Below, piece after piece: positions 41,395 to 50,221 of a DNA stretch of 64,000 nucleotides. The notes beneath the pieces were generated by a model. That model was not told where the DNA came from. It was given only the letters and a program-made list of their open reading frames with translations, and made no database searches. The DNA comes from Oscillatoriales cyanobacterium (GTDB taxonomy: Bacteria > Cyanobacteriota > Cyanobacteriia > Cyanobacteriales > Laspinemataceae). Positions within the stretch are counted from its first letter, which is position 1; each line of letters starts with the position of its first letter. The stretch covers positions 1-64,000 of the forward strand of contig JAABRM010000025.1 of NCBI GenBank assembly GCA_011390955.1. The letters run 5' to 3'. The translations under genes were made by a program, and so were the position numbers.

Positions 41395-42462
41395 ATGTCC
41401 ACCCAACGTATTACCATTTCGGTTAGTAACTTACTCCTGGTATTAGCCACAGGATTTCTATTAGTTTTACTCTGGCAACTGCGGAGTTTACTAATTACTG
41501 TAATGATTTCTGTCGTCCTTGCCGCATCCATTTCTCCTGCTATTGAATGGGCAGAAAAACGCCATATTCCCCGCTGGTTAGCCGCTATTTTAACCTATTT
41601 GCTTTTGATTGGCGGTTTCACTGGAGTTATGTTATTAATCGGCCCAACAGTTTTTGACCAAATTGAACTGATTATTAGTCAGTTACCTCTTTATTTAGAA
41701 ACCTTGCAAGATATTACCGAACAGTTAGTTAGCCGACTGAGTGATAATAGTTCCGAGTTGGTCAGTGAATATTTTAATACTCAAGCCATCACCGGCTGGG
41801 TATTTCGTTCTAGTCAACAGGTGATTATCCGTTCTTATAGCATTACACGAGGAATTATTGGGGCAATTTTTACCCTGGTTTTATGTTTGTTCATTTCCGG
41901 CTATATGTTAGCGGATAGTCAGACTTTAATTAAAAGTTTGGTGCAACTATTTCCTGCCCCGTGGAACGATCGCCTAGAAGCCCAAGTTCATACCGTTACC
42001 AACCGAATGGGGGGTTATATTCGGGGTCGTTTTTTGGTTTCCGCTATTTTAGGAGTTGCGACTGCTGCCGGGTTATCTTTTTTAGGATTAGCAGATTTTG
42101 CCCTAGGTTTAGGGGCGATCGCTGGGGTGACGAATTTAATCCCATTTATTGGCCCTATTCTTGGCGCTGTTCCGGCTTTAATTGTCGCGATCGTCAAAGG
42201 AGGTTGGGTATTTCTCTGGGTTTTAATCCTATTTGTGATTATCCAAAATGTTGAGACTTATGTCTTAGACCCATTATTAGTAGGTAGTTCCGTAGGCATC
42301 CATCCTTTATATCAGTTATTAGCGGTATTGGGAGGAGTTCAACTATTAGGAATATTCGGGGCAATTTTGATTCCACCCTGGTTTGCGGGAACCGCTGCCT
42401 TAGTCGAAAATCTCTATCTCAAACCAAAGTTAGAAGCGGAGAAAACATTGGCCAAAGAATAG
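41395..42462 (+). CDS. AI-2E family transporter (PerM-like)
   Basis: A 355-residue polytopic membrane protein of the AI-2E/PerM exporter family. Hydrophobic segments fall near 12-30, 33-55, 62-85, 150-175, 210-235, 240-260, 268-290 and 305-335. Family landmarks are LVLATGFLLVLLWQLRSLLI, the long periplasmic-type loop with VFDQIELIISQLP, GRFLVSAILGV and GVTNLIPFIGPILGAVPALIVA. Substrates are unknown in cyanobacteria. The start codon follows directly after a repeat array, with no ribosome-binding site visible. Confidence 0.92.
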   Translation: MSTQRITISVSNLLLVLATGFLLVLLWQLRSLLITVMISVVLAASISPAIEWAEKRHIPRWLAAILTYLLLIGGFTGVMLLIGPTVFDQIELIISQLPLYLETLQDITEQLVSRLSDNSSELVSEYFNTQAITGWVFRSSQQVIIRSYSITRGIIGAIFTLVLCLFISGYMLADSQTLIKSLVQLFPAPWNDRLEAQVHTVTNRMGGYIRGRFLVSAILGVATAAGLSFLGLADFALGLGAIAGVTNLIPFIGPILGAVPALIVAIVKGGWVFLWVLILFVIIQNVETYVLDPLLVGSSVGIHPLYQLLAVLGGVQLLGIFGAILIPPWFAGTAALVENLYLKPKLEAEKTLAKE

Positions 42463-42996
42463 AACAAAAATTACGCATAAACTCTATTATCCGTAGGGTG
42501 TTGTTCCGAGCAGTAACGCACCAATACATTATACCATTTCCAAAAATTCATGCATCTGTAGGGGCGCAAGCATTGCGCCCCTACATAATCTGTTGATTTC
42601 CTGTAGGGGCGCAATGCTTGCGCCCAAATAAACCTCGGAATTGTAGCAAAATTTTTTAAATTTGGTATTATATATAGAGAGAGTAGGGTGGGCAAAATTT
42701 TGCCCACCCTACAATGCTTAGAATATTAAATTGAGTCCCGGAATGCTTCGCCCTACCGTGGTTCATTAAGAAAGAAAACCGCTGTAATAAGAGTGTGATA
42801 TTTACCAGATAAGAGGGCGAAGCATGACCGCAGTAGGGGCGAAGCATTCCGGCAGTCCACTTAATATTTTAAGCAATAAGCTATCTGCCGGAATGCTTCG
42901 CCCGTACAATATTTTAAGCAATAAATTATCTGCGGTCATGCTTCGCCCCTACAGGTATATTCGGTGTATTTGTCGATATACAATTAGGTTTTTAAA
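42463..42996. repeat. mosaic of dispersed palindromic repeats
   Basis: No gene. The mosaic contains an element at about 42528-42660 (GTAGGGGCGCAAG / TTGCGCCCCTAC hairpins), inverted and related to 62993-63090; a GTAGGGTGGGCAAA hairpin at 42684-42713; a block at 42740-42785 that is the inverse of 5491-5536; and tandem GGAATGCTTCGCCC / TATTTTAAGCAATAA units (42825-42955). Confidence 0.85.
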
Positions 42997-43076
42997 AGAC
43001 CTCTTGCAAAATTCTTAAAAGCCCCCCTTTTTAAGGGGGGTTGGGGGGATCGAAATATTTATTTTGCAAGAGGTCT
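42997..43076. mobile_element. 80-bp MITE-like element with 16-bp inverted ends
   Basis: AGACCTCTTGCAAAAT (42997-43012) and ATTTTGCAAGAGGTCT (43061-43076) are perfect inverted repeats. The core has CCCCCCTTTTTAAGGGGGG. It has no coding capacity. Immediately to its right begins a copied fragment of the GST gene 3' end. Confidence 0.8.
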
Positions 43077-43113
43077 AAACTTTACCAAAATTAGCGGGGT
43101 TTTGATCGCCGCG
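43077..43113 (-). pseudogene. duplicated 3' end fragment of the GST-like gene
   Basis: AAACTTTACCAAAATTAGCG and the following GGGTTTTGATCGC repeat the last 12 codons ([11 protein letters not shown] and stop) and 3' flank of the gene at 46746-47966. The match then ends. A relic of duplication or aberrant transposition next to the MITE. Confidence 0.75.
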
Positions 43114-43175
43114 AACTGTTAAGATCGGAATTTATGGCAAAACCTCCCCTACCCTGATTCGCCAATATGCGTTAA

Positions 43176-43649
43176 TTATGGTAAACCACCACAAGGGGGT
43201 GTGGGACTAATATATGTTTCACCGTTAAGAGCGCTTACCGTTTCGTCGATAGTATCAAACAGCTTCTCCCTCGCACATTGTGCCGCTGGACAAAGACTTA
43301 GCTCAGAAATAGAATAAGCCTGACTGCCACGACATCGAGCATTTTCAGGTATAATGATGTAGTCCCCTTGACCTGGACATGGCGCCCAGAATCCTGATGA
43401 ATAGAAACAAAGAACTTGTCCAGTATCAGGATTCCTGTAAGTTTGGCGACTCGCGATTTGACCCCAGGGACTACCGCCATACTGTGCTATAATGTCAAAA
43501 TTCTCTAATTGTGGATTAATACTTGTATGATTGGCTTCGATCGCACTGGTTTCTGGTAGATTGGCATTAGCGTTTTGATCTCCTTTGAGAACAGCCCCAC
43601 TCACGGCCAAAACAGTACCAAGCAATAAGATCACTGCTTTTCTGTTCAT
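43176..43649 (-). CDS. secreted Cys-containing hypothetical protein
   Basis: A 157-residue protein. A signal peptide (MNRKAVILLLGTVLAVSGAVLKG) is cleaved near residue 28. The mature part holds eight cysteines-or-fewer in short motifs (VLCFYSSG, APCPGQG, RCRGS, LCPAAQC, PPCGG), suggesting disulphides outside the cytoplasm. The central YRNPDTGQVLCFYSSGFWAPCPGQGD could be a small domain but I do not recognise it. GGAGGT lies seven bases before the ATG. Function unknown. Confidence 0.75.
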   Translation of the reverse strand: MNRKAVILLLGTVLAVSGAVLKGDQNANANLPETSAIEANHTSINPQLENFDIIAQYGGSPWGQIASRQTYRNPDTGQVLCFYSSGFWAPCPGQGDYIIIPENARCRGSQAYSISELSLCPAAQCAREKLFDTIDETVSALNGETYISPTPPCGGLP

Positions 43650-43787
43650 TGATTTACCTCCGATATTTACACATTGCCTTTAACTTTTGTCGATTGGCAA
43701 AAACATAAATCTCTCAACTGACTAAAGCCGAAAGGAAGTGATGGTAAGAACTAATATTGATATTATTTCCCAGGGGGAAATTTTTGT

Positions 43788-43906
43788 CAGTCGGATATTG
43801 TCGGTAATTTAATGTCGGAAATTGTCGGTAATTTAATGTCGGAAATTGTCGGATATTGTCGGATATTGTCGGATATTGTCGGAAATTGTCGGATATTGTC
43901 GGATTT
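43788..43906. repeat. TTGTCGGATA / TTGTCGGAAA tandem repeat
   Basis: About twelve degenerate 10-14-bp units (TGTCGGATAT, TGTCGGAAAT, TGTCGGTAATTTAA) end 27 bp before the STAND gene's likely start. The spacing of TGTCGG is near one helical turn, so a repeated protein-binding site is possible. Confidence 0.9.
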
Positions 43907-43933
43907 TTTGACCCTTATCAAGATTATGCATAT

Positions 43934-45412
43934 ATGGATATTCAAGAGGTTTTAAAAATAGCCGATCGCTTGGTTTTTCATCATACGGGAAAACACTTAG
44001 ATAATCTGCAAAAAACTATTCTGCAAGGGGTTTGGCAAGGGAAAAAATATACTGATATTGCGGAAAACATGGCTTACACTGAAGGTTATGTGAGAGATAC
44101 CGCTTCAGATTTATGGAAAATCTTATCAGAGTTGGCTGGGGAAGAAATTAATAAATCTAATTTTTGTTCGGCTTTAGAGAGATTAGAACTTTCGGTTTCT
44201 TCCACAATGTCTAATTTTTCTAATGTAAGAATTAATAAAATTCATAATAACTTAATATGTGGCGATCGCACCTCATCTCCCCTGGGTGAACAATCAGAGA
44301 ATAGTAAAAATTCAGACAATGGACAGAAATCAGGGAACAATCAATCAGAAAATCCTCTCAAAAATTTACCGATTCAAGATATAAGAGAAGCCCCAGTTCG
44401 AGGCAAAATATGGGGTCGAGTTAATGAAATATCAACCCTAGAGAATTGGCTATTGTCAGAAAACAGTCGATTAGTGGGAATATTAGGAATCAGCGGTATC
44501 GGTAAAACCACATTATCCCGTCATCTGCTGGGAAAAATCCAACATAACTTTGATTATATTATTTGGAAAAATCTGCATCATGCTCCCAGCTTATCAACAA
44601 TGCTGAGACAATTAATTTTATCTTTAGCCAATGCCTCCGATCTAACTTTGCAATTACCGGAAACCCCAGAGAAAAATTTCCTATTAGATTTAGAGATAGA
44701 AGAATTATTTTCAATCCTTTGCGAATATTTGCGCGAGTATCGCTGTTTAATTATATTGGATCATGTCCAGTCCATCTTGGCAGAAAATAAGTTGGCGGGT
44801 AATTATCGCAGTCATTTAACTAACTATAGTAATTTTTTCAAAAATATCGGGGAAATTGCTCACCAAAGTTGTTTAGTATTCAACAGTTGGGAATCTCCCT
44901 TAGAAATTATTGATTTAACGGGGGTCAATACACCCGTTAAAATATTATCATTAAATGGAATTGGGGAAACAGCCAGAGAAATTTTTCAAGAACACAATTT
45001 ATTAGATGAGGAAAACTGGCCAGAATTAATTAATGCCTATGGCGGTAATCCTTACTGGTTAAAAACCGTGGCGCGAATGATTCAGGAATTATTTAATGGC
45101 CAAGTCAAAGATTATTTAAAATATAATGCCCTGTTTCTGGGTGATGAAATGATGGCTCAATTAAATCAGCATTTTCAACGATTATCCCCATTAGAAACAC
45201 AGGTAATCTCTCAATTCAGCCAAATCAATACCCCGGTAACGATTGCCGAACTGTTACAAAATTTAACCCTGTCACCCACTGAGTTGTTGCAGGGGATTCA
45301 ATCGTTGAGCAGACGTTCATTAATTGAAAAGATTACCCAAGATAAATTAACATTATTTACGGTATCACCTGTGATTAAGGAATATCTAAAAAATATCCAT
45401 AAAAATATCTAA
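43934..45412 (+). CDS. STAND NTPase: VMAP-type HTH plus NB-ARC
   Basis: The start at 43934 (MDIQEV) is chosen over 43856, which lies within the tandem repeat, because the N-terminus then aligns with the HTH protein at 4356-4886. Residues 1-86 are that HTH domain. A linker with low complexity follows, then an NB-ARC ATPase (about 155-420): RGKIWGRVNEISTLENWLL, P-loop GISGIGKTT, Walker-B-like CLIILDHV, and GGNPYWLKTVA. The end (about 425-492) is a winged-helix segment. No WD40 or TPR sensor repeats follow, so the protein is short for a STAND switch. Role unknown; defence or signalling is possible. Confidence 0.87.
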   Translation: MDIQEVLKIADRLVFHHTGKHLDNLQKTILQGVWQGKKYTDIAENMAYTEGYVRDTASDLWKILSELAGEEINKSNFCSALERLELSVSSTMSNFSNVRINKIHNNLICGDRTSSPLGEQSENSKNSDNGQKSGNNQSENPLKNLPIQDIREAPVRGKIWGRVNEISTLENWLLSENSRLVGILGISGIGKTTLSRHLLGKIQHNFDYIIWKNLHHAPSLSTMLRQLILSLANASDLTLQLPETPEKNFLLDLEIEELFSILCEYLREYRCLIILDHVQSILAENKLAGNYRSHLTNYSNFFKNIGEIAHQSCLVFNSWESPLEIIDLTGVNTPVKILSLNGIGETAREIFQEHNLLDEENWPELINAYGGNPYWLKTVARMIQELFNGQVKDYLKYNALFLGDEMMAQLNQHFQRLSPLETQVISQFSQINTPVTIAELLQNLTLSPTELLQGIQSLSRRSLIEKITQDKLTLFTVSPVIKEYLKNIHKNI

Positions 45413-45485
45413 ATAAAAACCATACAAATTTTTATATTATATGATCGATGATAATCAACTACAAACAAATTAGGAGCATAAAAAT

Positions 45486-46139
45486 ATGACCACATTTAAA
45501 CCTATTGCCCCTCCGGTAAAGATGCCTCCTTTAGAAAACGGCGATCGGCTCACTCGTTATGAATTTGAACGGCGTTATCACGCCATGCCCGATGGAAAAA
45601 AAGCTGAATTAATTGAAGGAATTGTATATATGGCATCTCCAGTACGCATTACCAAACATGGCCTACCACACGCTTATATCATTGGCTGGTTAACTACATA
45701 TCAAGCTTCTACCCCAGGAGTGCAAGTAGGGGATAATGCTACGGTAATTTTTGATATGGATAATGAACCCCAACCGGACGCTTTATTAAGAAAAAAAGAA
45801 GGGGGTTCATCACGAATTACTGCCGATGATTATGTAGCCGGTGCGCCAGAATTAATCGTAGAAATTGCCGCGTCTACCGCATCCATTGACCGCCATAAAA
45901 AATTGCACGTTTATCGGCGTAATGGCGTGCAAGAATATATTATCTGGCGCGTTGATGATGGGGAATTAGATTGGTTTTATTTAAAAGATGGGGAATATTT
46001 GCCACTTTCAGCCAACTCATCGGGGATAATTTGTTCTGAAGTTTTCCCCGGTTTATGGTTAGATACAGCCGCGTTATTATCCGGTGATATAGCCAAGGTT
46101 TTGGCGGTATTACAACAGGGTTTAGCCAGTAAAGTTTAG
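45486..46139 (+). CDS. Uma2-family endonuclease
   Basis: A 217-residue Uma2/DUF820 protein. Landmarks: LTRYEFERRYHAMPDGKKAELIEGIVYMASPV at the start, VGDNATVIFDMDNEPQPDALL with the catalytic Asp, and APELIVEIAASTASIDRHKKLHVYRRNGVQEYIIWR with Glu/Lys. It is a different subgroup from the gene at 5698-6597 and lacks the coiled-coil tail. AGGAGCATAAAA precedes the ATG. Function unproven. Confidence 0.92.
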   Translation: MTTFKPIAPPVKMPPLENGDRLTRYEFERRYHAMPDGKKAELIEGIVYMASPVRITKHGLPHAYIIGWLTTYQASTPGVQVGDNATVIFDMDNEPQPDALLRKKEGGSSRITADDYVAGAPELIVEIAASTASIDRHKKLHVYRRNGVQEYIIWRVDDGELDWFYLKDGEYLPLSANSSGIICSEVFPGLWLDTAALLSGDIAKVLAVLQQGLASKV

Positions 46140-46141
46140 TG

Positions 46142-46171
46142 GTAGGGTGGGCAAATTTTTGCCCACCCTAC
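46142..46171. repeat. GGTGGGCAAA hairpin, single copy
   Basis: GTAGGGTGGGCAAA and TTTGCCCACCCTAC form a 14-bp stem, four bases after the Uma2 stop. It may act as a terminator. Confidence 0.85.
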
Positions 46172-46222
46172 TAATACAATAGGTCAGCATTAAGCAGATT
46201 TTTAGGCAAAGGGACAAATGTT

Positions 46223-46672
46223 ATGATAACTCTGACAAATTTAAAACACCTCTATGAAATCGATGATTCTCAATGGCTAGAGGAAACCGTTAAATTATTG
46301 AAAAATCAGCAATTCAAAGAAATAGACTGGGAAAATTTAATTGAGGAGTTGGAAGATTTGGGCAAGGAAAAGAAAAATGCTGTGGTCAGCCTTTTAGAAC
46401 AAGTGATTCGTCATTTATTATTGCTGGAATACTGGCATTCTGAACGAGAATATAATCAAGTACATTGGCAAGAAGAAATTTATAATTTTAGAATCCAGTT
46501 AAAACGCAGGTTGACGACTAATCTCCGCAATTATTTAGAGTCGGAACTCAATTCGATTTATCAAGATGCCCTGGGTTTTGTTCAGATTAAGACGCAAAAA
46601 ACCGTAAAATTTCCCCCAGACAGCCCTTATTCTCTTGACCAATTACTTGATATCGATTGGTTGCCTAATTAA
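46223..46672 (+). CDS. DUF29 family protein
   Basis: A 149-residue all-helical protein with the DUF29 pattern: LYEIDDSQWLEETVKLLKNQQF, the EIDWENLIEELEDLGKEKKNAV segment, LEQVIRHLLLLEYW and the W-H-EI pattern before the IQLKRRL helix. DUF29 proteins are very frequent in cyanobacteria next to Uma2 genes and mobile DNA. Function unknown. It follows the Uma2 gene after 83 bp in the same direction. Confidence 0.92.
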   Translation: MITLTNLKHLYEIDDSQWLEETVKLLKNQQFKEIDWENLIEELEDLGKEKKNAVVSLLEQVIRHLLLLEYWHSEREYNQVHWQEEIYNFRIQLKRRLTTNLRNYLESELNSIYQDALGFVQIKTQKTVKFPPDSPYSLDQLLDIDWLPN

Positions 46673-46707
46673 CTGGAATTATTTTAATGATGTAAATATA
46701 TTTCTTC

Positions 46708-46738
46708 GTAGGGTGGGCAAGATTTTGCCCACCCTACA
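46708..46738. repeat. GGTGGGCAA hairpin between convergent genes
   Basis: GTAGGGTGGGCAA and TTGCCCACCCTAC with a short loop, between the DUF29 stop and the GST-like gene's stop. Confidence 0.85.
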
Positions 46739-46745
46739 GCTAACT

Positions 46746-47966
46746 TTAAACTTTACCAAAATTAGCGGGGTTTTGATCGCGTCGATCGCGAGTGGAAAGA
46801 GGACGACCCTGGCGATCGCCGGCCTTAGCTGCGGTTTTTTCCAAAGCTTCCCGGAGATGTTTTGCCGCATAAATAGACATATCCCGTGGGACACTAATGC
46901 GATCGCGTAAATAGCGCAAAGCCTCATCCGCACCTTCGGGGGGTTGGCAGACTTTTCCTGTCATCATCAAAGTCAGAGCACAACGCAAAGCTTCATCAAA
47001 TAATTGCGAATCAGCCGGATTCACTTTAGTCAAATTTTCCCGGTGTTTAATAATTCGTTGCAAAGCTTCCTGACGAGAATTTTCCGGTTCTGGATAAGTC
47101 ACATCCGGCAATCCGAACCAAGGGCCACAATCCACCCGTTGCTGATTAATTGAAGTCTGCGGTTCGCCATTTTCCCAACATCCTCCCATTTGGGGCGGTA
47201 AATCATGGGCATGGGTGTGAAAATCGCTTTGAGTACCGCGATAAGTGGGGCGAGTTTCCATCGCATCAAACCAAGCGGATAAACGGGGGTTTTCTTCCCG
47301 GAGAGAATAGCCTTTATAATAATAAAGACTGGCATTCATCCGCTCAACGTATGGGGTAAAAATTACGTCAGCGGTGCTAAATTCTTCCAGGAAATACGGC
47401 CCAGGAGTGGCGGCTAGGGCTGCCTCAACTTTCGCCACTACTTCGGTAAACTGACGGCGATTTTTTTGTTCTCGATCGAAGGGAATGGGGCGATAGCAAA
47501 GCCAGCTACACCAAGCCCGAAATAGCATTCTTTCTAGTTGTCGCAGTGGCAAAACCCTGGGGTCTTGCATCCCGAAAACCAAGGGGCCAAATACCTCTTC
47601 TAAGGCAATTAAAATATCATCACTTTCGGTGATGAGGCGATCGTCAATTTCCAGGGCGGGCAACATTCCCGATGGCACTTTTTGTTTATACCAACTCTCT
47701 TTTTCCCCATAACAAAACATCGTGACTTTTTTGATCCGATAAGGGATTTGCTTTTCCTCTAACCACAGCCAGACTTTCTGACAGTAAGGGCACCAAGCAT
47801 GGCGATCGCGATATAATGTCACGCGAACATCGGATTCAGCATGGCCAAATAAACGCAATAGAGACTGAGGGTTAGTCGGTCCGTTGACCGGATCGACTTC
47901 AAAGTTTGTCAGGGCTTGCAGTTCTGCCCAAGTTAAAGGGGCGATCGCGCTATGGTTTGATGTCAT
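46746..47966 (-). CDS. glutathione S-transferase family protein
   Basis: A 406-residue protein. Residues about 47-130 are a thioredoxin-fold GST N-terminal domain with a CPYC motif (in [11 protein letters not shown]), followed by the [22 protein letters not shown] segment that binds glutathione. Helical C-terminal GST domain about 150-250 ([21 protein letters not shown]). An extra C-terminal region of about 140 residues (from [22 protein letters not shown]) is typical of this plant/cyanobacterial type and unassigned. The gene's 3' end is copied at 43077-43113. Confidence 0.9.
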   Translation of the reverse strand: MTSNHSAIAPLTWAELQALTNFEVDPVNGPTNPQSLLRLFGHAESDVRVTLYRDRHAWCPYCQKVWLWLEEKQIPYRIKKVTMFCYGEKESWYKQKVPSGMLPALEIDDRLITESDDILIALEEVFGPLVFGMQDPRVLPLRQLERMLFRAWCSWLCYRPIPFDREQKNRRQFTEVVAKVEAALAATPGPYFLEEFSTADVIFTPYVERMNASLYYYKGYSLREENPRLSAWFDAMETRPTYRGTQSDFHTHAHDLPPQMGGCWENGEPQTSINQQRVDCGPWFGLPDVTYPEPENSRQEALQRIIKHRENLTKVNPADSQLFDEALRCALTLMMTGKVCQPPEGADEALRYLRDRISVPRDMSIYAAKHLREALEKTAAKAGDRQGRPLSTRDRRDQNPANFGKV

Positions 47967-48136
47967 TGTTCACCTAAAATTCTCAGATAATTAATTATAA
48001 TTGGTGTAATGAAATTTGCCAAGATGATTTACCCAAAAAAATCAGGTCTGGGTAAGTCCTACTTTTCTACTGGGTAAACCATAAATTTCTGCCATTATAA
48101 ACCAGATATATATGGTATTATATTAGTATTAGATTT

Positions 48137-48272
48137 GGTGGGCAATGCCCACCCTACGTTTAACTATTATAATTGGTGGGCAATGCCCACCCTACGTTTA
48201 AAGAGTTTCGAGGGTAATTTTTGGTGGTAATTATTCAACCAATAACCAACAACCAACAACCAATAACCAATC
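48137..48272. repeat. GGTGGGCAATGCCCACC repeat pair and AACCAACAACC array
   Basis: Two GGTGGGCAATGCCCACC palindromes with CTACGTTTAA (48140-48200), then AACCAATAACCAACAACC units up to the histidine kinase stop. This occupies the 311-bp region 47967-48277; the rest shows no gene. Confidence 0.85.
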
Positions 48273-48277
48273 ACAAT

Positions 48278-50218
48278 TTAATTATGTTTAATTGGCAGGG
48301 AAATCACAAAGGAAATCCCTCGGTCTGATGATGACTCACAGAATAGTTTGCCTCCATGTTTTTCTACCACAATTTGATAGCTAATTGATAGCCCTAATCC
48401 AGTGCCTTTGCCCACATCTTTGGTGGTGAAAAAGGGATCGAAAATGCGCGATCGCAGTTCTTCGGGAATGCCTGGGCCATTATCCAAAATTATAATATTC
48501 ACCCAATTTTCTGGGATCACTTCTGTAGCAATCTCGATCCACAGAGGATCCGCTTGATTTTCCTCAAAACTGCGTTGAGAACTTAATTTATCTAAAGCAT
48601 CAATCCCATTCGCCAAAATATTCATAAACACTTGATTCAGTTGTCCAGCATAGCATTCCACCAGGGGCAATTCAGCATATTCTTTAATAATAGCAATTTC
48701 CGGGCGTTGGGAATTTTCATGCAACCGGGATTGCAAAATCAGCAAGGTACTATCAATTCCTTCGTGAATATTCACCGCTTTTAAGTCCGCTTCATCCAGT
48801 CGCGAAAAATTCCGCAGGGAAAGGACAATTGCCCGAATGCGATCGGTTCCCCCGCGCATGGATTGGAGGATTTTCGGCAGGTCGTCTTTTAAATAATCTA
48901 ACTCTATTTCTGCTATTTCTTCTTGCATTTCGGGAGAAATCTCAGGGCATTCCGCTTCATAGAGATTAATCACTTGCAGTAAATCATCGGTGTACTGCTT
49001 AACATAAGTAAGATTGCCATGAATAAAGTTAACGGGGTTATTAATTTCATGGGCAATTCCGGCAATCATAAGTCCCAAACTGGACATCTTTTCACTTTGT
49101 ACCAGATAAGCTTGGGTTTCTTGCAATTTTTTGAGAGTCTGATTCAGTTCCTCTAATTGATGTTGAATTTGCCGATCGCGCTGAGTCAGTTGTTCCGCCA
49201 TCGCATTAAAACCTTCGGCTAAAATACCAATTTCATCCGGGCTATCAATCTTAATGTGAATGCTTAAATTACCGGCGGCAAATTGTTGCATTGCATTGGT
49301 TAAAATCCGAATGCGTCGATTTAACCAGCGAGAAAAATAAAAGCAGAGAAAAAGGGCGATCGCACCGCCAATCAATGCCAGAAACTTAATCGTAAAAAAT
49401 AATCGTTTTTCGGCTTGTTCTAAAGGGGCTGTGGGATTCAGCATCACCACTTTTAGCTCCTCATTAAGACTGCCCAGAGTTACAGTTTTCACGATATATC
49501 CCTGACCGGCAATCTGGGTGTAAGTTGTCGGGGAATTGGGACTGGGGGGCTGCCAATTTGGATCGTAAATCGGTAGAGTGGCCGTTTTAATTTGTGACCC
49601 TTGGAAAACCACCAAATGTATGGGAGTATCTCCGCGAATTTCATTCAGGATTTGTTCCGTAAAGGCAAAACCAACAATAATACTACCAACTACCTTTTCA
49701 CTATTTTTCAAAGAAATTAAACTAATCAAAACAGAAGGGGCATCACCTTCGGTGGCAATCACATCGGATAATTGTAACCCCGCTTTAGCCGCTTGAGTCA
49801 CTTTTTGGTCTTGGAGTTGAATATCTGTCAGAATCGGTTGGCGTAAATCTATCAAGACTGAATCATTCGCGATAACTTGAATTAAATCAAGCTTTAATCC
49901 ATATTGAATCGGCAACAATTCTTGGAATAACATTCCACTATTATTTGACGCAATCGCTGGGGAAATATTGTTGCCATCAGCCAACCATTTTGCTTTTGAC
50001 TGCAATAGGTTTTGTCTTTGCTCTATATTGCTGAGAAGCACTGAGGTAAATGCCTCAGTTTCCCGCCGCAAATTTTGCTCAAAAAACTTGCGGAAAAACA
50101 GATAGGTTCCGGTTGTCCATAGTCCTAAAAATATCATAAATAGGACAGATAAAGGGAGAAATAGTTTAACGGCAACCGGAATTTTGAGCAGACCTGCAAT
50201 GGGTCGGCGTGGTTTCAT
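48278..50218 (-). CDS. membrane sensor histidine kinase with HAMP domain
   Basis: A 646-residue hybrid-free sensor. A first helix (about 14-40) and a second (about 275-295) bracket an extracytoplasmic sensor domain of Cache-like size. A HAMP domain (about 296-350; SRWLNRRIRILTNAM) and coiled coil follow. The phosphoacceptor box is GLMIAGIAHEINNPVNF (His near 392). The ATPase part has VFMNILANGIDAL, LDNGPGIP, FDPFFTTKDVGKGTGLGLSIS. It begins three bases after the stop of the substrate-binding-protein gene, so the two are co-translated. No response-regulator gene is adjacent. Confidence 0.93.
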   Translation of the reverse strand: MKPRRPIAGLLKIPVAVKLFLPLSVLFMIFLGLWTTGTYLFFRKFFEQNLRRETEAFTSVLLSNIEQRQNLLQSKAKWLADGNNISPAIASNNSGMLFQELLPIQYGLKLDLIQVIANDSVLIDLRQPILTDIQLQDQKVTQAAKAGLQLSDVIATEGDAPSVLISLISLKNSEKVVGSIIVGFAFTEQILNEIRGDTPIHLVVFQGSQIKTATLPIYDPNWQPPSPNSPTTYTQIAGQGYIVKTVTLGSLNEELKVVMLNPTAPLEQAEKRLFFTIKFLALIGGAIALFLCFYFSRWLNRRIRILTNAMQQFAAGNLSIHIKIDSPDEIGILAEGFNAMAEQLTQRDRQIQHQLEELNQTLKKLQETQAYLVQSEKMSSLGLMIAGIAHEINNPVNFIHGNLTYVKQYTDDLLQVINLYEAECPEISPEMQEEIAEIELDYLKDDLPKILQSMRGGTDRIRAIVLSLRNFSRLDEADLKAVNIHEGIDSTLLILQSRLHENSQRPEIAIIKEYAELPLVECYAGQLNQVFMNILANGIDALDKLSSQRSFEENQADPLWIEIATEVIPENWVNIIILDNGPGIPEELRSRIFDPFFTTKDVGKGTGLGLSISYQIVVEKHGGKLFCESSSDRGISFVISLPIKHN

Positions 50219-50221
50219 GGT

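Noticed and set aside
41179-41531. Cys/Leu/Val-rich ORFs on the minus strand
   Set aside because: They are read from the CAACAA arrays (LLFVVC repeats) and the antisense of the AI-2E gene.
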